From the NCBI RefSeq assembly GCF_003013405.1, contig NZ_PXZL01000015.1, positions 1-41,060 on the forward strand: a DNA stretch of 41,060 nucleotides, given 5' to 3'. The DNA comes from Brevibacillus formosus. Lineage in GTDB: Bacteria > Bacillota > Bacilli > Brevibacillales > Brevibacillaceae. Both the position numbers and the translations under genes were made by a program. Under the pieces are notes generated by a model. The model had not been told where the DNA came from. It did not search any database and saw only the letters and a list, made by a program, of their open reading frames with translations. This document shows, piece by piece, positions 25,503 through 33,925 of the stretch (position 1 is its first letter; every line of letters begins with the position of its first letter).

Positions 25503-26057
25503 ATGACAGATCAACTTCACCAAATGGACGAGTTATTTTTCGCAGGGAAAGTCGATGATTTTTTGCAGAAGGCAAAGGAAAACTGTGAAGCCAAGCTGAC
25601 CGGAATGACGTTTGCAGGAATGACTCATGATGATGTCGTTCAGGAGGTTCTCTTAAAGGTATATCGCACGATGAAGGATTACGACCAGGAAAAAGCCAGA
25701 GTGACTACCTTTGTCGATCATGTGATTACGAATAAAATTCGCGACTGCTTGCGAAAAGCCGGCACGCAAAAAAACCTGACAAACAGTAATGCAGTTCTTG
25801 TTTCTGATGGAGATGAGAATGAAGAGGAAACAATGATCAGCCGTATTGCTGCTCCGATTGAGGAGTTTCGATATGAGGAAGTAGAAATGATGATCGACAT
25901 TATGGAGTATATGAAGCTGTCCACGCGAGACAAACTGATTCTCCAGATGAGAAGCGAAGGCTATTACCACGAGGAAATTGGCCAGAGATTCAATATCAGC
26001 AAGGAAAGAGTGTGTCAAATCATCAAGGCGATTTTGAAGCAGTACGGTGAGCTGTGA
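25503..26057 (+). CDS. compact sigma-70-family factor (regions 2 and 4)
   Basis: About 184 residues. I choose ATG 25503, 9 nt after the GAGGAGGGGG site; ATG 25494 lies too close to it. Region 2 is clear: MTHDDVVQEVLLKVYRTM, VTTFVDHVITNKIRDCLRK. Region 4 follows after an acidic linker: LSTRDKLILQMRSEGYYHEE with helix-turn-helix ISKERVCQIIKAIL. There is no region 1.1 or 3, as in ECF factors and phage late regulators such as PBSX Xpf. It would direct RNA polymerase to dedicated promoters; the tail operon is the obvious candidate target, and the CTGTCTANYCTAT motif a candidate site. No adjacent anti-sigma factor is recognisable. Confidence 0.85.
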   Translation: MTDQLHQMDELFFAGKVDDFLQKAKENCEAKLTGMTFAGMTHDDVVQEVLLKVYRTMKDYDQEKARVTTFVDHVITNKIRDCLRKAGTQKNLTNSNAVLVSDGDENEEETMISRIAAPIEEFRYEEVEMMIDIMEYMKLSTRDKLILQMRSEGYYHEEIGQRFNISKERVCQIIKAILKQYGEL

Positions 26058-26094
26058 ACATACACAAATAATCGATGAAAAGGAATGATCCAGC

Positions 26095-26514
26095 ATGGCA
26101 GTTTTGTTGAAAAAGATGAATGAGGAATTGACCGAGGAGCTTGCCCATCAGGTCATTGGAAAATATGTACACGTTCCGACCAATATGCATACAACGCCTA
26201 CAGCCGAAGGTGGAGAAGAAGAGGTAAATATTTGGTTCGGCGGTTGTGTAGCGGGCATTGAAAAAGCAGTCATTGCCTTCGATTACGAAAAGCAGGAGTT
26301 TCGTGAGGAGCCATTGACCTACACAAACTTTTTGCTGACAGACGGTATGGGGTACACAGTGAACCGACTCCATTCCGAGATTTACGAGATTACAAAGGAA
26401 GAATTCGAGCAAATGCTGGCAGATCATTTGGCTACTCAGGCTGCTGAACTTGAAGCAGAGAAAAAGCTTCGCGAAGCAGCAGAGGAAATCTCGACAAAAG
26501 AGGAGACGATGTAG
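26095..26514 (+). CDS. acidic unknown protein with C-terminal helix
   Basis: 139 residues from ATG 26095 (AAAAGGAATGA upstream). The middle is strand-rich (NIWFGGCVAGIEKAVIAFDY) and the last 35 residues form a charged coiled-coil-like helix (AAELEAEKKLREAAEEIS). No signal peptide or membrane segment. It overlaps neither neighbour; the next gene starts 4 nt after its stop, so they are one operon. Family not recognised. A structural or regulatory role cannot be decided from sequence. Confidence 0.65.
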   Translation: MAVLLKKMNEELTEELAHQVIGKYVHVPTNMHTTPTAEGGEEEVNIWFGGCVAGIEKAVIAFDYEKQEFREEPLTYTNFLLTDGMGYTVNRLHSEIYEITKEEFEQMLADHLATQAAELEAEKKLREAAEEISTKEETM

Positions 26515-26518
26515 CGCC

Positions 26519-27094
26519 ATGAGACAACCCACGATTGTCGCTTTCGAAGGAATTGACGCCAACGCGAAGGAAGCCCAAGCGGCGTTACTGGAAGAAAATT
26601 TGCGATGCCTCGGATATAAAGTGAAAAGAGTATCGTTTCCACGTTTAGATACCCCAATCGGAGCGGTCATTGGCATGTGGCTTCGCTGCGAAATTGAGCT
26701 GGATGAGAAAGCGGTAGGTAAGCTTTTTGAAGCGGATTTTCTGGACTACCAGCGAGAAATGGCGAGGATTTCGAAGGATAATGTTGATTTTATCATCATT
26801 GATCATTACGAACTGTCCAATTATTACTTCTTCTATATAAAAGATACTCCTCTTTCCTGGTATGCCACGATGAGTGATTTGACGAAGCGACCTGATGCAA
26901 CCTTTTTTCTGCGAACCGAAGTAGATGCGAATCATGCCATGCTGCAAAAGGTGCAGGAAGCCTATCTTTCCCTTGCTGATGCTTCGCGCCGATCGGTTTA
27001 TGCGCTGGATACGGCAATTGGAGTGGAGAGAATGCAGAAAAACATTCTGCAAGCAGTCCATCAGCTACATCTGAAAAAGCGAGTTACGTGCTAA
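26519..27094 (+). CDS. thymidylate-kinase-like protein with degenerate P-loop
   Basis: 191 residues from ATG 26519. The opening IVAFEGIDANAKEAQ aligns with the dTMP kinase Walker A stretch (FEGIDGSGKTTQ), keeping D13 and K17 but replacing both glycines around the loop (A14, A16) and the Ser/Thr after Lys (E18). The DRY signature appears as DHYELSNYYFF. The substrate-lid arginines I would expect are not evident. Length and overall layout still match dTMP kinases (about 210 residues). It probably cannot bind ATP normally and may be a repurposed pseudo-kinase. It overlaps the following transglycosylase gene by 7 nt. Why a tail-element operon keeps it is unknown. Confidence 0.75.
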   Translation: MRQPTIVAFEGIDANAKEAQAALLEENLRCLGYKVKRVSFPRLDTPIGAVIGMWLRCEIELDEKAVGKLFEADFLDYQREMARISKDNVDFIIIDHYELSNYYFFYIKDTPLSWYATMSDLTKRPDATFFLRTEVDANHAMLQKVQEAYLSLADASRRSVYALDTAIGVERMQKNILQAVHQLHLKKRVTC

Positions 27095-27669
27095 CAAAAT
27101 TAATCGCTATTGTTGCCGCAGTGTTCATTCCCGCAAATGCTGTACTGCCAGCCGTAGAAAAGGGACTGTCGGAAGCTCATCCTGTGATGAAACTGGCCAG
27201 GGACACCGATAGGCAGTTGCATAGAAAAAAGGAGCTTTCAAACGTAATCACACAGGTTGCACCGAGACTTGATAAAGCTACAGTCGAGCTATATACAGAA
27301 ACGATTTTTAAACTATCCAAGCAATACGAAATAGATCCGGTTTTAATCATGGCGATGATCTGGCAGGAAAGCCGTTTTCAGCACGACGCGATCTCCGGCA
27401 AGGGGGCAAGAGGATTATTACAAATCATGCCGCGCACAGGAAGCTGGCTGGGAGTTCACCCTGATGACCTGTTTGATCCAGTGATCAATCTACAAACAGG
27501 TATCAAGTATTTGGATCTCTTGCAAAAGAAATATGGAAACCTTCGTTTAAGTATCATCGCCTACAACCAAGGTGAGGGAAATGTCGACCGAAAACGATAT
27601 CACGATGGCTACTATACAAAAGTCATGACCCATTACAAAAAAATGAACGGCTTATTAAGAGAATCATAA
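27088..27669 (+). CDS. exported SLT-type lytic transglycosylase
   Basis: 193 residues from GTG 27088, overlapping the preceding gene's stop (GTGCTAA), so translation is coupled. A short hydrophobic N terminus ending ANA (residues 1-18) looks like a signal peptide or anchor. The SLT catalytic domain is complete: IWQESRF with catalytic E94, GLLQIMP (109-115) and AYNQGEGNV (158-166). It cleaves peptidoglycan glycan strands outside the membrane. Within this operon it may help wall passage or release of tail particles. A cell-wall housekeeping role is less likely given the company it keeps. Confidence 0.88.
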   Translation: MLTKLIAIVAAVFIPANAVLPAVEKGLSEAHPVMKLARDTDRQLHRKKELSNVITQVAPRLDKATVELYTETIFKLSKQYEIDPVLIMAMIWQESRFQHDAISGKGARGLLQIMPRTGSWLGVHPDDLFDPVINLQTGIKYLDLLQKKYGNLRLSIIAYNQGEGNVDRKRYHDGYYTKVMTHYKKMNGLLRES

Positions 27670-27691
27670 AGATAGGCTGGGAGGAGGTATT

Positions 27692-28498
27692 ATGAGTGAA
27701 CATGCCGTGTTCGTAAAACAGAGATTGGGCAAGAAAAAAGAACAATATTCCTTGTATAACATGGAAAATATTCGCCGCTGCAAGGAAGACAGTGAGTATC
27801 TTGGGGAAGTTATACTCGCAAATGAAGAGCTCATTTGGCATTCCGTGCACAAATATATCGGAAAGCCGGAGACATTAGTGAAGCAATATTGTTTGGAAAA
27901 AGCGGATATCTTGCAATTGGGGAGAATGGGAATCATCAAGGCAATCAAAGCCTTTGATATAGCAAGAGGCGTGAAGTTTTCGTCCTTTGCAGTCATAACG
28001 ATTGTGAGGGAGATCAACTGCTTTTTGCGAGATAGCGGAAATATTGTACGGCCGACTAGAACGGCAACAACAATTCTCCATCACATCAGTAAAATAGAGG
28101 CAGACCTGGGATATCTTCCGTCAAATGAAGAATTGTCCGTACTGTTGGGTGAAAATGTGGAACAGATCAAAAAAGCGTTGGACGTCGGTAGACCTGTGAA
28201 GTATTTACAAGAGCCATACTTGAAGGCACCCACTTCGAGCCATGAAGCAGCCACTGCTATGGATGTCTTGAAGGACGAAGGACGAGACGTGGAAGAGTAC
28301 GTGCTGGACAAGCTATATGTTACTGCTTTGCTTGCGCAACTGCAAAATCAAATCTCATCAAAAGAATGGCAAGTCCTGCAACTAAGGATGGCAGGCTACA
28401 ATCAGACGCAAACAGCAGATTTTTTAAATGTATCCCAAATGTGTGTATCAAGAACTATGAAGAAAATCCAGAATATTTCGAAAAATAAACTTTCCTAA
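27692..28498 (+). CDS. sigma-70-family factor with regions 2, 3 and 4
   Basis: 268 residues from ATG 27692 behind GGGAGGAGGT. Region 2: EKADILQLGRMGIIKAIKAF, GVKFSSFAVITIVREINCFL. Region 3-like sequence: ISKIEADLGYLPSNEELSVL. Region 4: ISSKEWQVLQLRMAGYNQTQ, with helix-turn-helix DFLNVSQMCVSRTMKKIQ. The layout resembles the SigB/SigF/SigG group rather than ECF factors. It is the last gene of the rightward operon. It may act with or after the compact sigma factor at 25503, giving a two-step regulatory cascade; this is inference. No anti-sigma or anti-anti-sigma gene is next to it. Confidence 0.87.
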   Translation: MSEHAVFVKQRLGKKKEQYSLYNMENIRRCKEDSEYLGEVILANEELIWHSVHKYIGKPETLVKQYCLEKADILQLGRMGIIKAIKAFDIARGVKFSSFAVITIVREINCFLRDSGNIVRPTRTATTILHHISKIEADLGYLPSNEELSVLLGENVEQIKKALDVGRPVKYLQEPYLKAPTSSHEAATAMDVLKDEGRDVEEYVLDKLYVTALLAQLQNQISSKEWQVLQLRMAGYNQTQTADFLNVSQMCVSRTMKKIQNISKNKLS

Positions 28499-28521
28499 TC
28501 TTATTTTTCAATCCCCACCCA

Positions 28522-28551
28522 AATAGGAGATAATGTAGGAGCACTCCTATT
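28522..28551. promoter_or_regulatory. inverted repeat upstream of aldo/keto reductase
   Basis: AATAGGAG and CTCCTATT form a perfect 8-bp inverted repeat with a 14-bp centre, and TAGGAG/CTCCTA can alternatively pair closely inside it. A GATAAT hexamer overlaps it. It could be an operator for the reductase gene, or mark the boundary of the tail element. Confidence 0.4.
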
Positions 28552-28573
28552 ATGAAAAGAGGTCGATCACAAT

Positions 28574-29548
28574 ATGAAATACTACCGACTCGGTGGCAGT
28601 GGATTGAAGGTATCAGCATTGGGATTAGGCACGAACTCATTCGGAGGGCGTGCGGATGAGCAAACGTCAGTAAGCATCATTCATACCGCAATCGAAAACG
28701 GGATTACCTTTATTGATACGGCAAATATTTACACGCAAACAGAATCGGAGCGAATTATCGGGCTGGCGCTGGAAGGGAAGCGGCACGAGGTCGTTTTGGC
28801 GACGAAGGCTGGTTTGGTAAAAGGCGAAGGACCGAATCAGAGAGGCTCATCACGCTATCACCTGATGCTGGAGCTGGAGAACAGCTTGAAGCGTTTGCGC
28901 ACCGATTATGTGGACTTATATCAAATTCATACGTTTGATCCAGAGACGCCTTTGGAAGAAACACTCCGTGCACTTGATGACATGGTTCGATCCGGGAAGG
29001 TGCGTTACATCGGGGCTTCCAACTATGCGGCTTGGGAATTGATGAAGGCAATTGGCATCAGTCAGCGGGAAGGGCTGAATCGATACGTATCGACGCAGGT
29101 GAGCTACTCGTTGGCAGATCGGACACCGGAGCGTGAACTCGTACCGCTTTGTCTTGACCAGGGGGTGGGGATTATTCCGTACTTCCCGCTTGCTGGCGGA
29201 ATTTTGACAGGCAAATATACCTCCGCAGAACAGACTCCAGCTGGTTCGCGGGCGGACAAGGAGCCGCGCTTCGTCCGGTTGTTAAGTGAAGACAAGCTGG
29301 AGTTTGGACGCAAGATCACTCAGGTAGCGGCGGAGCTTGGTGTATCCTCCAGTGTGCTGTCCTTGGCTTGGCTCATGCACAAACCGGCTGTCTCTTCGGT
29401 GATCGTGGGCGCGACCAGTGTAGGGCAGCTTACGGATAATTTGCAAAGTGCAGCGGTGACACTGGATGAAGCGACCTTGGCAGAGCTGGACCGATTGAGT
29501 GACACGTATCGATACGGGGAACCATTTGCCGTATATCGTTTGCCATAA
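28574..29548 (+). CDS. aldo/keto reductase
   Basis: 324 residues from ATG 28574 (AGAGGT upstream). A TIM-barrel NADPH-dependent oxidoreductase of the AKR superfamily: the catalytic tetrad is visible as D48, Y53 (FIDTANIYT), K78 (ATKAG) and H119 (LYQIHTFD), with the C-terminal cofactor-binding segment SSVIVGATSVGQL. The size is normal for the family. It reduces aldehydes or ketones; the substrate is not predictable. It is the first gene right of the tail element and has its own terminator, so it is probably resident chromosome. Confidence 0.88.
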   Translation: MKYYRLGGSGLKVSALGLGTNSFGGRADEQTSVSIIHTAIENGITFIDTANIYTQTESERIIGLALEGKRHEVVLATKAGLVKGEGPNQRGSSRYHLMLELENSLKRLRTDYVDLYQIHTFDPETPLEETLRALDDMVRSGKVRYIGASNYAAWELMKAIGISQREGLNRYVSTQVSYSLADRTPERELVPLCLDQGVGIIPYFPLAGGILTGKYTSAEQTPAGSRADKEPRFVRLLSEDKLEFGRKITQVAAELGVSSSVLSLAWLMHKPAVSSVIVGATSVGQLTDNLQSAAVTLDEATLAELDRLSDTYRYGEPFAVYRLP

Positions 29549-29584
29549 CAATGGGAACAGTTGTCGACTAGCATGTTCAGTTCC

Positions 29585-29612
29585 AAAGCCTCCTTGAATA
29601 GGGGGCTTTTTT
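29585..29612 (+). terminator. terminator after aldo/keto reductase
   Basis: AAGCCTCC pairs with GGGGGCTT (one G-U) around a TTGAATA loop and is followed by TTTTTT. Confidence 0.75.
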
Positions 29613-29682
29613 GCGTCAGCATAGACCCCGGAGCCATGAGGGATAGTAAACATATCCCGAACTGGAAAAAGAGTGATTCGAA

Positions 29683-31194
29683 ATGATGGATACAGAAAAA
29701 CAACCTGCGCTTTTTCATTGCTCGTTGGACGAAAATCTGGAAAAGGTGAAGAAAGAGCTGGGCAACAGCACGGATCTCGTGACGCGGCAAGTCCGTCTAG
29801 AAGCAGTCGATCAGTTACTGGTGGGGATTTTGTACACCGAGGGTCTGGTCGATAAAAATATGATTAGCAGCTTCCTGGAGTCTCTCATGATCCATGCAAG
29901 AAAAACGGTTATCCCTACAGAGGCCGAGCGGGAAGTAGAGCCGTTGATGCTAATGAAGGATTTCCTGCTGACGATGGGCGGAGTGGAAGAGGTATATGAC
30001 TTTGATCATTTGTATGATGCGATACTGACCGGGGATACCGTCATGCTGGTAGAGGGATATACATACGGCTTTATCATCAATACGAAGCAGTGGGAAGATC
30101 GTGGGGTACAAGAGCCTTCCGTGCAGACAGTGGTCCGCGGCTCTAGAGAAGCGTTTTCGGAAAACCTCCGGACCAATACGGCATTGGTGCGCCGACGGAT
30201 CAATAATCGCAATCTATGGTTGGAGACCGTACAGGTTGGGGAGATGACCCAAACCAAAGTCGCGATGATGTATATAAAAGGAGTCGTGCAGGACAGCGTA
30301 GTGACAGAAGTGAGAGAGCGGCTTGGGCAGATCAAGATCGACGGTATTTTGGAGAGCGGTAACATCGAGGAATTAATACAGGATCATACCTTTACTCCGT
30401 TTCCGACGGTTTACAATACAGAGCGTCCAGACTCGGTTGCAGCTGGGCTATTGGAAGGGCGCGTCGCCATTCTGGTGGACGGTACACCGATTGTTTTGTT
30501 GGTACCAGCTGTCTTTGTCCAATTTTTCCAGTCCCCAGAGGACTATTACATGCGTGCAGATTTTGGGATCCTGCGTATTTTGCGGCTTATTTCTTTCTTT
30601 GTCGCTTTGCTTGGTCCATCCATTTATGTTGCCATTACCACCTTTCATCAGGAAATGCTGCAAACGAATCTGATCATGAGCATTGCTGCCCAACGTGAAG
30701 GAGTGCCATTCCCTGCTGCAGTAGAGGCGATGTTAATGGAGTTTACTTTTGAAATGCTGCGAGAGGCAGGGGTACGCATGCCGAGGGCGGTCGGGTCCGC
30801 GATTTCCATCGTGGGAGCACTCGTGCTGGGGGAAGCTGCCGTGCAGGCAGGACTGGTTTCACCCGCTACCGTCATCGTCGTTTCCATTACGGCTATCACC
30901 AGCTTTGTCTTCCCTTCCTTTTCCATGTCCATTCCGATTCGCCTGTTGCGGTTCGGCTTGATAGCGCTTGCCGCCAGCTTTGGTTTTATCGGCATATTTG
31001 TGGGGATGATCGCCTTGTGCATTCACCTGTGCACCTTGCGCTCGTTTGGTGTCCCGTATATGGCTCCGCTTGCCCCTATGAATCTGGCTGATCAAAAGGA
31101 CACACTGCTTCGGATTCCGATCTGGATGATGCATACGCGTCCCCATTTTTTGCGCCAGAAAAACAGCGTCAGAGAACGAAAAAGTAAAATATAG
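29683..31194 (+). CDS. spore germinant receptor subunit A (GerA family)
   Basis: 503 residues from ATG 29683. An N-terminal soluble domain of about 270 residues (DENLEKVKKELGNSTDLVTR, AVDQLLVGILYTEGLVD) is followed by several membrane helices and the conserved family stretches MLMEFTFEMLREAGVRMP, ALVLGEAAVQAGLVSPATV and FGVPYMAPLAP. In Bacillus these subunits sit in the spore inner membrane with B and C subunits and respond to small-molecule germinants. It is first in an A-C-D-B operon. The germinant cannot be inferred from sequence. A forespore (SigG) promoter would be expected upstream, but I see no convincing match. Confidence 0.93.
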   Translation: MMDTEKQPALFHCSLDENLEKVKKELGNSTDLVTRQVRLEAVDQLLVGILYTEGLVDKNMISSFLESLMIHARKTVIPTEAEREVEPLMLMKDFLLTMGGVEEVYDFDHLYDAILTGDTVMLVEGYTYGFIINTKQWEDRGVQEPSVQTVVRGSREAFSENLRTNTALVRRRINNRNLWLETVQVGEMTQTKVAMMYIKGVVQDSVVTEVRERLGQIKIDGILESGNIEELIQDHTFTPFPTVYNTERPDSVAAGLLEGRVAILVDGTPIVLLVPAVFVQFFQSPEDYYMRADFGILRILRLISFFVALLGPSIYVAITTFHQEMLQTNLIMSIAAQREGVPFPAAVEAMLMEFTFEMLREAGVRMPRAVGSAISIVGALVLGEAAVQAGLVSPATVIVVSITAITSFVFPSFSMSIPIRLLRFGLIALAASFGFIGIFVGMIALCIHLCTLRSFGVPYMAPLAPMNLADQKDTLLRIPIWMMHTRPHFLRQKNSVRERKSKI

Positions 31195-31246
31195 CGCAAG
31201 TATCGTGCCGATGTGATGATAAATTATTAGCCGAGGTGGAGACGGC

Positions 31247-32449
31247 ATGAAACGAAAAGGTGTGTTACTCCTTACCCTGACTCTTCTCGTTTTTTTGACA
31301 GGCTGCTGGAACCGCAGAGAATTGAATGACTTGGCGATCGTCATGGGGACAGGTATCGACAAGATTAACGGAGAGTACGTGATTTCCGCCCAAATCGTCA
31401 ATCCTGGAGCGGTAGCGTCAACAAACAGTGGGAAGATAAGCCAATCAGCTGTTGCCACTTACAGTATGCGGGGATCGAGCATTTTTGAGGGAATCCGGAG
31501 AATGACGACGGAAACGCCTAGAAGGCTGTATTTTTCCCATATCCAGGTGCTGGTTTTGGGGGAGCAGGTAGCAAGAGAAGGGATAAAAGAAGCGCTGGAC
31601 TTGTTGTTTCGTGATCATGAGGTTCGACCCGATTTTTATGTCATTCTGGCGAAGGATACAACAGCTCTTCAAATCCTCAGCATGATCGACCCGTTGGAAA
31701 AAATTCCCGCTACGAAGCTCTATAAAAGCTTGGAAACGGGAGAGAAAGCTTGGGGGTCGATTGTCTCCATGAGATTGGATGAAGTTATTGCTGATTTGCT
31801 CCGGGAAGGTGTAGAGCCGGTTCTGGTAGGCGCTACGCTGAAAGGGAGGGTACAAACGGGTACAACCGATATAAGCTCCCAAAAAGATAGCCAGCCCAAT
31901 CTGTTGAAGTACCAGGACATTGGGGTCTTCAAAAAAGATAAGCTGCTGGGTTGGTTGAACGAAGAGGAGAGCATCGGATTCAGCTATATCACAGACAAAG
32001 TGGACAGTACAGTAGAAGAAATTCCTTGTGACAAAAAACATAAAATCGATATTGAGATCATTCGGAGCAAAACAACAGTCAACGGGAAGGTGAAGAATGG
32101 CAACCCGCAAATAGAAATCAGTGTGTCGGCAGAAGGGAATGTAGGCGAGGTGGCGTGTCCGAAAGATTTGTCCAATCCCCAAACCATTTACAAATTGGAG
32201 GCGGATGTGGAAAAGAGAATCAGGGAGAAAATCGTAAGTGCCATCCATAAAGCGCAAAAGCAATACCATTCCGATGTTTTTGGATTTGGGCAGTCGATCT
32301 ACCACAATGACCCTAAAGGCTGGGAGAAGGTAAAGGAAGATTGGGATTCCGAATTCACCGACCTGAACGTGAAGATAAAAGTGGACGTCAGGCTCAGGCG
32401 GACTGGAAAGGTGGGCAATTCGTTTATTCCTTTCATCAAAAAGGATTAG
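31247..32449 (+). CDS. spore germinant receptor subunit C (lipoprotein)
   Basis: 400 residues from ATG 31247 (GAGGTGGAG upstream). A lipoprotein signal ends LTGC, with lipidated C20, followed by the family opening WNRRELNDLAIVMGTGIDK. The remaining ~380 residues match GerC-type proteins in layout: two alpha/beta domains and an end domain with KIKVDVRLRRTGKVGNS. It is anchored on the outer face of the spore inner membrane and assembles with the A and B subunits. It follows the A subunit by 52 nt in the same operon. Confidence 0.92.
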   Translation: MKRKGVLLLTLTLLVFLTGCWNRRELNDLAIVMGTGIDKINGEYVISAQIVNPGAVASTNSGKISQSAVATYSMRGSSIFEGIRRMTTETPRRLYFSHIQVLVLGEQVAREGIKEALDLLFRDHEVRPDFYVILAKDTTALQILSMIDPLEKIPATKLYKSLETGEKAWGSIVSMRLDEVIADLLREGVEPVLVGATLKGRVQTGTTDISSQKDSQPNLLKYQDIGVFKKDKLLGWLNEEESIGFSYITDKVDSTVEEIPCDKKHKIDIEIIRSKTTVNGKVKNGNPQIEISVSAEGNVGEVACPKDLSNPQTIYKLEADVEKRIREKIVSAIHKAQKQYHSDVFGFGQSIYHNDPKGWEKVKEDWDSEFTDLNVKIKVDVRLRRTGKVGNSFIPFIKKD

Positions 32450-32517
32450 AGCATAACTTTTTCCATCTGGGGAAATGGTAAAGGTATTCCAGCGAAAAAG
32501 TAGGTGCGCCGCATAGC

Positions 32518-32751
32518 ATGTGGACCATCATAATGATTTTGCTGATCAGCCTACTGATTGCCCTCGTTGAGGTGCCTTATTTGAGAAGGAACGCGATGAA
32601 GAAGGAAATGCTGGTTTTCTTCATTTTGCTTGTAGTCGGGACGGGACTTGGCATAGCCGAATCGCTTGAGGTCAATATTCCGAACCCGTTGGACTGGATC
32701 ACATTTGTCTATAAACCATTCAGCGACTTCATTTATGGAATTGTGGAATGA
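32518..32751 (+). CDS. small two-helix membrane protein of germinant-receptor operon (D-type subunit)
   Basis: 77 residues from ATG 32518. Two hydrophobic segments (about residues 2-20 and 32-47) are separated by a short basic loop (RRNAMKKE), followed by NIPNPLDWITFVYKPF. Small two-helix D proteins are known from ger operons, where they modulate receptor function. It lies between the C and B subunits and has no strong ribosome binding site. Identification rests on operon position and topology. Confidence 0.72.
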   Translation: MWTIIMILLISLLIALVEVPYLRRNAMKKEMLVFFILLVVGTGLGIAESLEVNIPNPLDWITFVYKPFSDFIYGIVE

Positions 32752-32788
32752 AGCAGTAGCCAGCAGTGAGGCGGGGGAGCGAGAGGGA

Positions 32789-33883
32789 TTGATTAACAAC
32801 GGTCATATTAGCGCAAGGCAATTCATGATACTCGTGACGCTTTTTGCGATTGGCGACGCGATTTTGTACGTTCCCTCCCTTACTGCTACCGCTGCCAAGC
32901 AAGATGCGTGGATCTCCGCCCTCATAGGGTGGGGGGAAGGCTTTCTTTTGACCTATCTGTATATTTCGCTTAGCATGCGCTACCCGAACAAGTCGATCTT
33001 TCAGTACAGCGAGGATATATTGGGAAAATGGATGGGGAAAGTGGTGGCTATTCTGTTTATCACTTATTTCTTCATCGACGCTTCGCTTATGCTGATGGAG
33101 ATTGGCGATTTTGTCACGACACAGATTATGCAGGAGACCCCCATCGAAATTATTCTTGTCCTTTTTACAGTGATCATCGTCATGGGGGTTCGCAGTGGAG
33201 CAGAAGTCTTTTCTCGGGTAAGTGAGCTGTTGTTTCCGTATTTTCTGTTGCTGTTCTTTGTCTTAATCGTATTTATCTCCCCCCAGATTCAAATAGAAAA
33301 TGTGAAGCCTGTCCTTGCGCATGGCATGGCGCCTATATTTGGGGGGAACTTCCGGTACATGGGTTATTTGCTGGAGACAGTCATTCTAATCGTGATGTTT
33401 CCCTTGGTAAAGCGGCCAGCGCGTGCCGCCAAAGCCTATATCTTGGGCAGCCTTTTTTCTAATTTCTTCCTGACGATGATTACCTCTGTGGCAATCTTGG
33501 TCCTGGGTGCTGATATTACCGTACTGCTTGCCTACCCAAGCTACACACTTGCGCAAAAAATCAGTATCGGTAATTTTTTTGAGCGAATCGAAGTGTTGAT
33601 GGCCGTTATCTGGTTTATTACGCTCTTTGTCAAAATTACCATTTGCTTTTATGCGACGAGCCGTGGAATCGCATATACGCTGGGGTTGCGGGATTACCGC
33701 CAATTGACATTTCCGCTGGGAATGATCATGATCGTGGTGGCATTGGCAACGATGCCTAACCGCCCTTATTTTGATACTTTCGTTTCAGAAATTTGGATGC
33801 CTTATTCCCTAACGTACGGTTTGTTCTTGCCCGTTCTCCTATTGAGTGTGGGGGCCCTAAGAAGAAAAAAAACAGTCTGCTAG
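32789..33883 (+). CDS. spore germinant receptor subunit B
   Basis: About 364 residues. I prefer TTG 32789 (GGGGGAG upstream, then INNGHISARQFMILVTLF, the usual family opening), which gives the standard size of GerB proteins; ATG 32735 would add 18 residues, overlaps the D gene and lacks a site. About ten membrane helices are evident. The protein belongs to the APC-type transporter superfamily branch that includes GerAB, thought to bind the germinant. Conserved-type features include the opening S-x-R-Q and GDAILYVPS. It completes the A-C-D-B operon and is followed by a strong terminator. Confidence 0.88.
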   Translation: MINNGHISARQFMILVTLFAIGDAILYVPSLTATAAKQDAWISALIGWGEGFLLTYLYISLSMRYPNKSIFQYSEDILGKWMGKVVAILFITYFFIDASLMLMEIGDFVTTQIMQETPIEIILVLFTVIIVMGVRSGAEVFSRVSELLFPYFLLLFFVLIVFISPQIQIENVKPVLAHGMAPIFGGNFRYMGYLLETVILIVMFPLVKRPARAAKAYILGSLFSNFFLTMITSVAILVLGADITVLLAYPSYTLAQKISIGNFFERIEVLMAVIWFITLFVKITICFYATSRGIAYTLGLRDYRQLTFPLGMIMIVVALATMPNRPYFDTFVSEIWMPYSLTYGLFLPVLLLSVGALRRKKTVC

Positions 33884-33907
33884 AACTGCGGCAGACTGTT
33901 TTTTTCT
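33864..33907. terminator. bidirectional terminator between ger operon and IMP dehydrogenase gene
   Basis: ACAGTCTGC pairs perfectly with GCAGACTGT around a 10-nt loop, with A-rich sequence before and TTTTTTT after. It serves the convergent genes on both strands. Confidence 0.9.
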
Positions 33908-33925
33908 GACTACGAATGAATTGTT

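Noticed and set aside
29549..29682. Forespore SigG promoter before the ger operon
   Set aside because: GCATA and CATATCC-like hexamers occur but their spacing is far from the accepted 17-18 bp.
31445..32305. Minus-strand open frame of 286 codons
   Set aside because: It is opposite the GerC-type lipoprotein gene and lacks any start signal.
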